From: Taxawa tesnikishii (nom. ined.)
Lineage: Eukaryota > Ascomycota > Dothideomycetes > Dothideales
Assembly (NCBI GenBank): GCA_030247885.1
Contig: JAPDRO010000016.1
Coordinates: 248,001 to 312,000 of the forward strand
Length of the DNA: 64,000 bases
Reading direction: 5' to 3'
Part shown: one piece after another, positions 41,108 through 52,319 of the stretch
How positions within the stretch are numbered: the stretch's first letter is position 1
How the letters are laid out: every line of letters starts with the position of its first letter
Notes under the pieces: model-generated
Database searches by the model: none
Seen by the model: only the letters and a program-made list of their open reading frames with translations
What the model was told of the DNA's origin: nothing
Position numbers and translations under genes: made by a program

Positions 41108-42503
41108 ATGTACATCCGCCAACCTGGCGCGACAGTACTCCGACTTCTCTCTCGACTTCAGCGCGCAAGGTCATGAGGGAGACGGCCAAGGACAAGTCTC
41201 GGGCGCTGACTATCAGCACCTTCTGGCGCAAAGCTTCCAACCAGCGCAAACATCCTACTTTCCGGCGCCGGCTGAGCAACAAACTCCGAGCCTTCAGCAT
41301 CATGGCCTACCTCATGTGCTGCCTTCCCAGATGTCCGCGCCCGAGCCGACATACAGCATGGATCAACCTCAGTTGCTGCCCACGCATGTAGCGCGCCACG
41401 TCTCTCACACGCCGTCTTCGCATTATCAGAGTCCGCAGATGCATCTTTCCTATCTCCCACAACAGCAGGCGCAGCAGTCCAGAAAACGCAGTCACCCAGA
41501 AGACATTTCCTTAGACTATCAGGGCCTCCAGATGCTCGAAGCGCAGGCCGCTCACGCTGGAGCCGACATTCCCGTCGAACTCACACCGCATGGACATCAT
41601 GCACAACCACAGGCCGGATCGCTGGCCTACCACCTACAGTCCCAGCAGAGGATTCATCACACCCCGACACAGCAACATGTCCAGCTTCAGCAGCAGCAAC
41701 AGCAGCACCACCATCATCGTCTACCGAATCAGCCTCCACCAGTCAAACAAGCCCGCCATATCTACGGTGAGCCGTCGTCCTCCGCGCACGATACCGGACC
41801 TCCGAGCGTCGTGGGCCAGGAAGGCATGCCCGCGCCGGCACCGCGACCGAAAGGTCCCAAGCTCAAGTTTACTCCGGAGGACGACGCTCTGTTGGTCGAG
41901 CTCAAGGAGACGAAGAACCTCACCTGGAAGCAGATTGCGGATTTCTTTCCAGGTCGCAGTTCGGGCACTTTGCAGGTGAGGTACTGCACGAAACTCAAAG
42001 CGAAGACTACGGTTTGGACGGATGAAATGGTGAGTCCAAGTCTCTCCCCTGTCCTGCTGGGTCTTTACGAACCCCCACCTTCCGTTACTTGTGCTCGAAT
42101 CCACGCTTTCCAAGGGTTCTTGCGAGCGGTTTCCCAAATCCTCGCCGTTCACTCTCTGTACATGTTCTTGTTTTCTACTTTCTCTTCTTCCTCTTCTTCT
42201 CCGTCTCTCTATTGTCCACCCAACCCTGGAAAGCCAGTAGAAGGCTAACCAGTCATCTCGAAGCAGGTGCAGAAACTGCGCTCCGCAATCCGGGAATACG
42301 ATAACGACCGCTGGCGCATCATCTCCACCAAAGTCGGCAACGGCTTCTCAGCCGCTGCCTGCAAAGACAAAGCCGCCGAACTCGCTTCTGAAGAATTCCT
42401 AGAAGAGAAAGGCGAAGAAGCAGAAGAGTCTCCAGAGGATGATGCGGAAGCTGAAGCGCTGTCCGACGAAGAAGAGGAAGGAGAGAGGGAGCAGGGGACG
42501 TAG
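41108..42503 (+). CDS. Myb/SANT-like protein 2
   Basis: Second of three same-strand Myb/SANT genes. The frame is open from 41070 but has no ATG before the one near 41331 (M-S-A-P-E-P-T-Y-S-M). The true start is unresolved: an ATG at 41108 (M-Y-I-R-Q-P) sits in another frame, or an upstream exon is missing. The N-terminus is Q/H/P-rich with a CAG/CAA-encoded Q-run near 41690-41715. SANT repeat 1 is LKFTPEDDALLVELKETKN to GTLQVRYCTKLK; the intron 42030-42266 (237 bp, GTGAGT...GCAG) then joins to repeat 2, WTDEMVQKLRSAIREYDND to AAACKDKAAELA. The tail is strongly acidic (EEEEGERE). Two Myb repeats and a low-complexity N-terminus match Myb protein 1, which suggests the same paralogous family. Confidence 0.75.
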
Positions 42504-43528
42504 ACGGCCGGTGGGATTGTATGTACGCCATTGTCGGCTTGGGGGGGTTTTTTTGTTTATTTCTTTAGTGTGTCATCGGACTGGTGGATTGCTTGTTCAT
42601 CGTTAGAGAGCGTTGTGTGGATCACAGTACTCGAGCTTCGAGGCGAATGCGAGCTGCTTTCTGGGAGGGCTAGGAATGGGACAGGCGGCGGAGGCAAGAC
42701 TGGACATCAAGATTACGGCAAGGTTGAACAGCTCATCACTTTGGGCAGGGGAGGGCGGGTTTATGCGTTGCTTTCGCGCGACGATGGCTGGCTCATCGAA
42801 AACACCACCACAACACTCGTCAACAGGACGGACAATTTTCTTTTTGTTTTCTTTGCATACAGCTTAGCATTCGGCATTGGTACTGGCCGGGGCTACAGGG
42901 GACCAACAGGGGGACCCGCAGGGAAGGGGGAATTGGGGAAGACGAAGACTGAAATTGTGATGAAGCGATACCCTTCTGCGCACCTTTTTGTTTGTCTTGT
43001 TTCGCTTGATGTACATAATCCGGCATATTTTCCTTTTCTGACCATGATTTCTATACTTGGAAAAACTGATCAGCCAGGCAAGCCAGCGTTGAATACAATC
43101 ATCTATAGAGTGAATGTACGGTTCACAAGCGTCACCATACCGAAACCGCGCGGTCATTCCCCCTCCCCTGTCCCATCAAACTCCATCTCGCATCCGACTC
43201 CGAGCGGCCGCGATGGTGAGGGCAGAGAAAGGAGGATACGCCGAGAGAGCAGCGAAATTGGGGGGCTGACAGAACTCAATCAGACCCGGCGATTCGGTCT
43301 CTATCCAGGGATTCGAGAATGGATCAAAAGGCAACTGCCGAAACTATACAAAGTGACTTTTTTCTCTCGGATGTATGGTTTGTTTGATTACAACATGTCA
43401 ACTTAAGCTGCGGTCTTAAGGTAGCCCCTGGCTCCCGTTAGGCAGAGCGGCAGTGGTGCGGATCGACAGGAAATGGCGTCGCTGCAGATTGGGCTGGCCG
43501 GATGTGGCAGGGGTGTGAAAAGTCGCCG

Positions 43529-43560
43529 CACGCTTTTTCTTTTCTTTTTTCTTTTTTCTG
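43529..43560. repeat. Polypyrimidine (C/T) run
   Basis: CTTTT-type run on the plus strand, interrupted only by single C residues. Non-coding. Confidence 0.7.
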
Positions 43561-43880
43561 TGTGGCGGAGTAAGCCTGCAGCACGCTGCACGTCGCTCCA
43601 TTCGATGGAACCAACCTCACTCTAGCTTTATTTTTTGCCTCTGCTATCTTTTCCCAACTCCCGATATCTTGTGATTGGCGCAATTCTGCACGGATCTTTC
43701 GACGATCAACGCCAGAGGACGGCTCCTTGGTTGACTGCGGGGATAACTCTACTCTGCTCTGCTCTGCGGACGAGTGGCGATGTTGCTGGCGATCTTACTA
43801 TTTTTGCCTACCCTGGCGACACTGTGGCAAACTTTCAGTAGACCACCTGCCATGTCTACATCCCACCCGTCGCACCATTG

Positions 43881-44835
43881 ATGCAGCTAGGAGGTCGCTA
43901 TCGCGAGGACAATGGGAGCTGGGAAGTCGTCAGGATCCTCCCCAAACGGGAATGGATTGTTTGAGCTGACGCGGACGAAGGTTCGTCTATTGCGTATCGA
44001 TGTCATCCAAGCGTGTTCAACCGTGCTAACTACATTGTCGATTACTACGGCGACGATGGGGGAAGAAGATATTGAGGCTGTGTTGAAGGTTTGCACGACG
44101 CTTCTATGACGGCAGCCGGGCGTGATGTACCGCTCAGTTTGGTGGAGTATGCAGGCCCTTCATCCGGACATATTGTACGCCCAAGAGAGCCTGGGTTTGA
44201 GGGACTTGACGCGTTTGAATGGGCCCTGCGAGAACTCGAGAGCTCTATGGCGCTGTTTGTTCTCCGAGCGCTCTGTTGGGTTGGTTTCTTCTAACGGCGT
44301 CGACCACAAGCGGCATTGTGTTCTGGCGTGAAGACATGTGGGCATGTTGAGCAGGTTTGGTGAGTCCGATGAACCTCACCTCAAGTGCTCGCGTGTCGAT
44401 GAACACTTTTGACTGTCGGGGATGAGCACCCATCGACTCCGATATTCCATCGATCACTAAATGACGCAACGCCACTGGCAGTTACTCGATAGCTCCGGCT
44501 CCGCAATGGTGCGGGACACGTCGCTGCCTAGTTCTGGAGGAGTCTGAGCATGTTCTTTTACGCTCCCACTGTGTTACGCTGGGTGGGGCGTTTGGGGATC
44601 GCAAAATCGTACGTTGAGGTTGTTTGCCCAACCTAAAACCACAGCGCGATAAAGGAGTGTCGACTTCAGATCCAGAAAGTACGGCGGGTGTTGCCGAAGA
44701 ATGCTTACACTGTGCAGTAGATTTGTTGTAAGATGGCCTCAAAATCAATGCAATCTCTCCGCCAATTTTGGAAGCACTCAATGTCTTGATCGACGGCAAG
44801 CCCAAGGCGAAGGCACTGATGTTTGATCGCCGTTG
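43881..44835 (+). pseudogene. Possible coding relic, family unknown
   Basis: One plus-strand frame from the ATG at 43881 reads protein-like text (GRYREDNGSWEVVRILPKRE, later CHPSVFNRANYIVDYYGDDG and PLSLVEYAGPSSG) broken by two stops. A second stretch near 44690-44835 reads AEECLHCAVDLL and ILEALNVLIDGKPKAKALM. I cannot name a family. It may be a decayed gene, or a gene with several uncalled bases and introns, or chance. Confidence 0.25.
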
Positions 44836-45971
44836 AGCTAACCCTGGGCGGAAGCTAGGGTAAACGGTGTTTGAAGACTTTATGTCAACTTCCTCCTCAC
44901 TTTATCTCTTGTCATCGTCACTGCATCCAGCACACCCAACCAGAATGCGCCCAAATGAGCCCGGTATGCCGGAAAAGCATCGCCAGCTAATTGAGAGAAG
45001 CCAGCCGGATGACCAGGACAGGTCGACTGACCTTCGCAGCGGGGTTCGCGCAGGGGCCCTCCAAGCATACATAATTTACAGTCTCACACGAAAGCGATGA
45101 AGAGCTAGAATAGGAGAGACGCAAGAGAAAAGATGGGCAGAGGGGTTGCCTAACCCGGTTGAGGGGGAGCCAGAGCCATGAGTGACCCATGAAATCGGCC
45201 ATCGTCGACAATCCGCCCATAGATTCGGGGTACGGGCTGCGCTGCCTGACATAAACTTTTCGGGAACCTCCTATCGCGCCGTGTTAAATGCAACAGAAAG
45301 CTGGGACAGAGGGCTGGAGTGAATCAATTGCGGGCCCTGGTCCAACAGTGAGTGCGGGCTGTGCTTGCGTGACAGCTATACCAGCTTGACACGAGCCTCT
45401 ACCACACTACTGATATGGAGCTACCAAGCTCTTGCTCTAGGCAGCCAGCGTTGGCATGTCGGCGATGTAGTCCGTTTGTTCTTACACAGTGCATAAACTC
45501 CAGGTGTCACATCAAACAACGGAAGGCTCCACTACGCCTTCCCTTTGACTGTTGGCGAACCAACTTTATTTCTGATATTCTAAGCTACCGCACCTGTGGG
45601 ACGCAGTCGCCAACGCTGCGATGTGCAAAAGCGACATATTCCCACAGGAGAGTGGTTGTAGTCCACGAGTGGATATCCGTTCTGGTTGGCAAGGTGGTTG
45701 CCTTCTATGGTTCGACTTCCTTGGTAACATTGCGCGAACTCCCGGCTGTGGTGGGCCGTTGCTCTTGACTTTCGATGCACCCCACCACGAACTGTCGTAT
45801 TTCTATAAGTGTGTGTTGTTCTTCCCTTCTGTTCCGTTTTCTGTTCTTCTCCATAAACCAGTCCAACACAGCCTTCTCTGCCAGACACCGACCGATATCC
45901 AGCTCAACTTCAGCCGACAGTCTTACAACTCACCAACCAGCACAGTCTTATCACGTCCATCACCAAAGACA

Positions 45972-47074
45972 ATGTATGCACGGCCCGTTCAGTTCGCGGG
46001 TCAAAGACTGGCCTCAGAACAGGGCCCAGGACTGCCGATAAACGCGGGAAAACACTGGACACATGAACAGGTACGCAGGTCTGCCCAGCACTTACGCCTT
46101 TGCCATCCCGAGCAAAAAGGATTGACACGTTCTGACGCGTTCTTCCTAACCATCTCATCCCCGTTTTATCCCGTTCGTCATGCTCGGAGGAACTAACGCG
46201 AAAGCAGGAACGAATTCTCAGGGAAATGCGTGCTAAGGGCATCCCCTACAAATTCATAGAGGACGTAATCGGAAAGACCGAACTCGCATGCCGTCTCCAT
46301 ATGCACCACTTGAGCGGAAAAACTCGTGGCAAGCGTGGCAAGAAGGCCTCGACTTCACTATCAGAAGATGCCCGAGCCACTTTGCCAAACCCGCGTCGGG
46401 TCGCAGCACGCAGGAGACGTCACCGCCAAATCGAGAACGAAGAAGAAGCTGCCGACCAACCGAGGACGTTCTCGCAGAACCATGGTAGGACTCTGCTGCC
46501 AGCTGTTTCAAGGATCGTCAACAGTGAGCGTCGGATACTTGACCCGCGCCATCAGACTCAGCACCGGCCAGCCCTGATCATTCACACCCACGACATGCAA
46601 ACCAGCCCTGCCACCATGCAGACTTCTGCGTCTGGCATCAGCCCTCGCGACACCAACGCATACTATGTGCAGAACTCTCACGTCTCTGCGCAGACGTCGA
46701 CCCAGGAGTATCCTTCTGGCTGGAACACTCGCTTTTCAGAGCTGGCTCAGCGCCATAGCCAGGAGTACTGGCAGAACATTGCCAGAGATCTCGGCCATCC
46801 GTGGACCGCGGAGACAGCCCGGGCGTACTGGACCAGAGACAGAGAGGGGCAGCAAAGCATGCCCTCTGCGCTCTCTGCGCTCTCTGCGCCCTCTGCGCTC
46901 TCTGCGCCCTCTGCGCCTGCTGCGCCTGCATCACAATCCCAGTATGCGGTCCGCTCTTACCACGCCATGCCTACACCAGTGCAACCAGCAGCGGGCTCCC
47001 GGACGGTCTCTCTTCCGTCCATCAGAACCCTTGTGCCAGATCTGGCCCCGATTGACCGTTCGGGATCGGCTTGA
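45972..47074 (+). CDS. Myb/SANT-like protein 3
   Basis: Third of the same-strand set. Exon 1 is 45972-46070 (MYARPVQFAGQRLASEQ to GKHWTHEQ), then an intron 46071-46207 (137 bp, GTACGC...GCAG), then exon 2 46208-47074; both exons are whole codons, giving 321 residues with no frame damage. SANT-like unit 1 is HWTHEQERILREMRAKGIPYK to ACRLHMHHLSGK, interrupted by the intron just after its first helix. A second unit is RFSELAQRHSQEYWQNIARD to WTAETARAYWTRD. Between them is basic KRGKK sequence, a likely nuclear signal. A tandem repeat encodes alternating S-A-L and S-A-P near 46865-46925. DNA binding is inferred from family; no target is known. Confidence 0.78.
46861..46926 (+). repeat. Coding repeat of CTCTGCGC units in Myb protein 3
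   Basis: Nine-base units (CTCTGCGCT/CTCTGCGCC) encode S-A-L and S-A-P triplets. It stays in frame, so copy-number change would alter length only. Confidence 0.8.
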
Positions 47075-48928
47075 ACTGCCCGTAGGCAAAGAGATTCGAC
47101 TGCCCGGGACGCTCCTCGTTTCCTTGTGTTATTACTACTACTTCACTCCCCACGCAGCTAGTTGGGGCGTATAATCCTAAGAATACCTAAGCTATAGTCG
47201 TCGCATTCGTTACTCTTCATATATTCTATTATATTATTATCATCTTTCAACAATTGCACTGTGCTGCGCCTACGCACCCTTTGCGACTGAAGTAGTACAA
47301 GGTTAGTTGGTTTGTGAACGGACTTGGCCAGAGAAATTCTCCCGTAAAGCCTCTCATGTCTTCGGATTTCGTCCAGTGCCGTTCTATGGCGATGCAGGCA
47401 CTTTTCGACGTTGCTCTTGTACATGCATGGTTCGTAACTTCTTGTGGCGGATAGCGGCCGGAGAGCTGTGACGGCGATCAACGACATCCCTTACAACAAC
47501 TTTGAAGCTCTTCTACTTTGACTAACATGCTTCTATAATAACGTAGGCATTCTGCGATGGCGTGCCTATACCTTTCCAGCTTCACTCATGTTTCATCTAA
47601 GCTTCACTGGACTGTTCGCTTCCGAATAGCAGCTGAATAAGTTAGTAGAACTTGCGATGTGCGCGTCAGGGCGGCGCTGTCGTAGAGGTGGACACCCTGG
47701 GCTTGTTCACACAGACTTTTGTCTTCACCCGCTCTGTACGTTTCATTTTCCTGGGAACTTCTGCAACGTTTGCAGCAGGTTCTTCATCTCGGTGAGTTGC
47801 ACTGAACTTTAGCAGGCGATTTCCAGCCAAGCAAGAAGCTCGTTACCACGAAGACCAAGAGCCCCTTGCCATACTATGATTCGGGATCAACGTAATGAGA
47901 TCCGGAAGCTCGTCGTCACCCAGCCTCACGCTCCAACCACCGACTGGTGCAACAGATGGGAATATGCCGTCCCTATCGGTGCTCGGCAGCCTGCACTTGT
48001 GGAGGCGTGCAGTGCAGCCAGGTCCGCAAGGAATGCTTGATCCCCTATTACCATTGCAACATCTTCAGAACTGCGTTATTTAACGCTGTCCCCAACCCCG
48101 GAGCGGTCGAACGTCCTCATCATCTCGGCCCTGTAAACTGCGAGGCCATCAGAACGCTCATTGCTGTTCGAAACATTGGATGTGATTGGTCAAAGCATGA
48201 ACGGGCAAAAGCGGCCTTGGGTGCAGCGGCCATCAAATGCTTTGTATCCAAAGTACGGTGGAGGCTGGAGATGTTCGATTCCCGGTTTGTCGTCGCGTAG
48301 AACTGCTCGAATTGATGAGTGAGAAACGTATGGCGTGCGGCCGTGTGTTGGTCCCGCACTACGCGAATCACCGACAGGCGCCAAGGGCCATGGCGTCGCT
48401 CATCAGTGCCGTTTTCAGGTAGGTGGGCTGGAGAGGGGCCGGGAGCTAACGGCGGCTGGCAACGACTGGCACCTCCACTCTCTTTTCACACAGGTTGAAG
48501 TGCTTGGTATGCATCTCATTCCCATATGCTATCCTCCTTGTCGGTACGTCTCTTACCTGGAGAACCATTTCACTTACAGCCACGATGGCGACGGCCGAGT
48601 TCTTGCGTATCATCGAGCAGTTTCTTTGTCGAAGGCCGGTCTGGACAGGGTCGCATACCAGAGTCTCATTTACAATCGCCCGTGCACCGCAACATCGCGC
48701 ACGATATCGTGAGCCAAGCAGCCACGTAGGATTCCTTGGGATCCTACGGCCAAGTCTCCCCGCACTTTGAGCCCGCAATTAATTAGGCCCCGCGCCCTTG
48801 GCGATTGCAGAGTTCCAGAGCATATAAGAGTATGCAGAGCCCCGGCGACTGACAAGCCTCGCTTGTAGCATCTTATACAAACCTTCTCACGTCTGATTCT
48901 CCTTGGCTGTCGAACACCCGCAGCCACC
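47075..48928. other. Gene-poor stretch upstream of the sugar transporter
   Basis: About 1.85 kb with an AT-rich patch (47210-47245) after the Myb 3 gene and no recognisable gene. A GTTCGATTCCC at about 48274 resembles a tRNA B box but has no matching arms. Confidence 0.45.
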
Positions 48929-51302
48929 ATGAACGAAAAGGCGGAGGACATCTCTCAATACGATGAGAAAAGTTCGCCCACTCGTCTTCCAGGGCCTGAG
49001 CTGGCTGAGGAGGGCGGCCGCCGCCGGTCCGTCGCTCTCAACATCGTTGAGAACCCTCTGAAGGTGAGCTTGGCAGTATCCTACCTATCGCGAGATGCCT
49101 TGGCCAGGCCATATCAAGCATTGAAGCTGATCCTCCTAACTTCTACAGCGCGCCTCTCCGGAGAAGGCCGTCGCCGATGCCCGAGTTTTTGCCGAATCGC
49201 ATGGTATGCCCGAGCACGCCGCTCTTTTCGGTCGGGCAGCCCTTGTAGCGCGCGATCCCGAAAAATTCGAATCGATCGGAGAGCTCCCGGAGGATGAGCG
49301 TACCGCGCTCGTATACGAGAGGGACCACAAATGGCACGGTCCTTGGATGCTCTGGTACTCAATCTCTCTGTGTGCCATCGGAGCCGCCACGCAAGGATGG
49401 GACCAGACTGGATCTAACGGGGCCAATCTGTCCTTTCCCCAGGAATTCGGCCTTGTCGGTACAGCGAGGGCCGAATGGATTGTGGGAGTCGTCAATGCCA
49501 TCATCTTCTTAACAGCCGGCCTCATGTGAGTACATTGCCAGCGCTGATTCCCCGCTCCTATATCCGTGATTGACCTTGTAAATAGTGGTGCTTTCATCGT
49601 CGATCCACTGAACCACTACTTTGGCCGAAGAGGCGAGATCTTCATCACTGCTTGCTGTCTCACTGCTACTCCAATCGGTTCGGGGTTCGCAAGGTCATGG
49701 CACGGATTGTTCGCTGCGCGCTTCGTCATGGGTATTGGTATCGGTGCAAAGAACGCCACGGTTCCCATCTATTCTGCCGAGATGGCCCCTCATCGCATCA
49801 GAGGTGCCCTTGTTATGTTCTGGCAACTTTGGGTCGTGTGTGGTGCGCTGCTTCGTATCGCTTGTCTTCAGACGTTTGCTAACCTTCATCTGCAGGTATC
49901 TTCTTGGGCTTCTGCGCCAACGTCATTGTCAAAGACACTGGCCGCATCGCTTGGCGTCTCCAGCTCGGTTCAGCGTTCATTCCATCCTTCATCCTCGGCT
50001 GCGGTATCTGGTTCTGTCCCGAATCCCCTCGTTGGCTCATGAAGCACAACAACCACGCCAAAGGTTTCAGATCAATGTTGCGCTTGCGAGCTCATCCCAT
50101 CATCGCCGCAAGGGATTTCTACTACTCGTGCGTTATCTACGAAGAGGAACTTAAGGAGGCTCGCGGCGCGGGCTACTTTTCACGTCTTTGGGACTGTTTT
50201 GCGGTGCCCAGAATCAGGCGAGCCAACTATGGTGCCTCGACTGTCATGATTGCTCAGCAGATGTGCGGCATCAACAGTAAGTCTCTCGCATCGTGCCAGC
50301 GGTTAGCCCTAACGCCTCGTAGTCATATCTTTTTACAGCTCGACTATCTTCGAAAATGTCGGCTACACACAGACTCAGGCGTTGTACGCGTCTCTGGGTT
50401 ATGGTGCTATCCAGGTCGTATCTACCATCCCTACTTTGTTCCTCATCGACACCAAGGGCCGAAGAACCCTGACACTGGCTGTAAGTCGCTCCAAGCTTTT
50501 CGCGTGGAGATGAATGACTACTGACTCTGTCAAGACCTTCCCGCTTATGTGCATCTTCCTGTTAGCCGCCGGTCTGTCTCTTTTGAAGGACGAGGGTAGC
50601 CGTGGCGCGCGAATTGGACCAGTTGTCCTGTAAGTGTCCAAAAAAATATTTGTCATGCTGATCTCGACTAACGGTTTCTTCAACCAGGTTCGTTTACCTC
50701 TTCACCATTTGCTACTCTTTGGGCGAAGGACCAGTCGCTTTCCAGTACTCTGCCGAGGTGTTCCCTACCATCCAGCGTGAGCAAGGAATGGCTTGGGCTG
50801 TTTGCATCAACAACACTTTCGGTGAGCATTTCAAAACCCAAACTTACCGACATTTCGCTTACAACGTCTTTTCGTAGCTGGTATCCTCAGTTTGACTTTT
50901 CCTCGAATGCAGCACGTCATGACTCCAACTGGAGCTTGTAAGTAAACTTCTGCTGGATTCTCCTACGGGTGCGATTTGCTGACCATCGACCGTAGTCGGT
51001 TTCTATGCTGGGCTCAACCTCATCGCCTGGTTCATGATCTTCTGTTTTGTCAGAGAAACCAAGCAGCTGACCCTGGAGGAATTGGACCGTAAGTCCTAAA
51101 CCTGGAAGCTCGTTCGATTGATCTGGCCCCCCACTGACGTTCTCTCATAGAGGTCTTTTCGGTCCCAACAAAACAATTCATCGGATACGAACTGAAGGTG
51201 TGGCTTCCTTACTTTATCAAGCGACACGTCTTCAGACAGAAGATCATGAAGCCACCACCAATCATCGAGAGGGCTGAGAAGACTGAATGGATTGAGGAGT
51301 AA
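48929..51302 (+). CDS. MFS sugar transporter
   Basis: Proton-coupled hexose/polyol-type transporter of the major facilitator superfamily, plasma membrane. ATG at 48929. It has a long hydrophilic N-terminus (to about residue 130, with [20 protein letters not shown]), then twelve predicted membrane segments. Sugar porter signatures: [19 protein letters not shown], the loop 2-3 motif [17 protein letters not shown] in the R-G position, [22 protein letters not shown] and the end motif [15 protein letters not shown], followed by a C-terminal tail ([18 protein letters not shown]). About nine introns, including 49064-49148, 49526-49585 and 50277-50322 (46 bp). All junctions keep frame and no homopolymer break is seen. 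The substrate cannot be told from sequence; it resembles a fungal subfamily with this extended N-terminus. Confidence 0.92.
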
Positions 51303-52319
51303 GATGGTAGAGGAGCTCGGCTTCAAGAACACACCGCATAAGCCGTGTCATGGTATTATGGTTACGTTCGGTCCGCCGCCGCATGTGGAATGATGGACGA
51401 AGACGTTGTATACTGCGGATGTATAACTGCATTACGATGGAGCCTGGAGCATTTTGCTACCACCGTTTTCTGCATGATGATACCCTAGTGGAGCGCCTTA
51501 CAAGAAGCGCAAGTGGTGGCTACAGAGTCCAAGTGAAGCTTGAGCAGAACTAGATTGAGGTCAAAATAAAAGCCGCCTCCACAGGGCCTTTCTGCCGTTG
51601 CTATGAATTGCCTGTTCAGGATCTTGACCTTTCCGTGTGGTTTCCGGATACCGCCCAAGCGAAGTACATATTGCAGGGCATTCTGCGGTGGCCACCTCTA
51701 CATGAGCTAGTCCACGGCGACAGCGGTGCTGGAGTCGCTTCAACCGCTCCATCGCATGGTACCCGAGTTGTCTCTGCTGCACCCTGCATTCATCGTATCT
51801 GATGAACACACTTTAGAGCCGAAAATCAATATACTGAAGCAGTAAGTCTGGAGTGAGAGTCGACGATCATCGGCTTTTATCGGGCCGAGAAGTTCAGCCC
51901 TACGGCAGCGCGTCTTCTCTCACACGTCCACCGTCTTTGAGCTCCAAGCTCCACCATTCTCCTCAACAACCGTCTCTACTCCATTATCTGTCTTATACCT
52001 TCTGTGAATCTTTCGTAAGTCCCCAAAAGTTTGTGCGCCAACTTCGCTTGTCAAGATGATCCTCAAAATATTGGAGCTGTCCTATCTTCCTCCGGGAAAT
52101 GAGGAAGCAAACTATATACGCAACTTTTTTACTGAAAGATCTCCTCAACTTGACATTGTTCACAATCGTGCGATAGCGGAGCATCGCTAACAGCGTTTGC
52201 AACAGGTCGTTCCCTCTTCAAAGAATAGCTGCTCTATCCACTATCGATACGGGATATTCACCAGGCTTAGCTAATCCAAGAGCTTCTCGCGCCTTCCTTC
52301 CACCTCATATCACATCACA
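51303..52319. other. Intergenic, transporter to SSU72
   Basis: About 1.0 kb with 3' flank and the SSU72 promoter. No gene recognised on either strand. Confidence 0.5.

Larger units (their letters stand above)
42504..45971. other. 3.5-kb gene-poor spacer between Myb genes 2 and 3
   Basis: No intact recognisable gene. A 291-residue open frame at 42531-43406 begins 27 bp after the Myb 2 stop and has no motif; I take it as chance. A polypyrimidine run (43529-43560) and a possibly coding relic (43881-44835) are reported separately. The right part probably includes the Myb 3 leader. Confidence 0.45.

Noticed and set aside
42531-43406. 291-codon open frame after Myb 2
   Set aside because: No recognisable motif, and it begins 27 bp after the Myb 2 stop; most likely its 3' flank.
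43881-44080. Holocytochrome c synthase fragment
   Set aside because: The run RANYIVDYYGDD recalls its V-I-D-Y-Y motif, but the conserved H-D-W and D-V-R-P-A parts are not there.
48262-48290. Candidate tRNA B box (GTTCGATTCCC)
   Set aside because: The flanking bases do not pair as a T arm and no A box lies at the right distance upstream.
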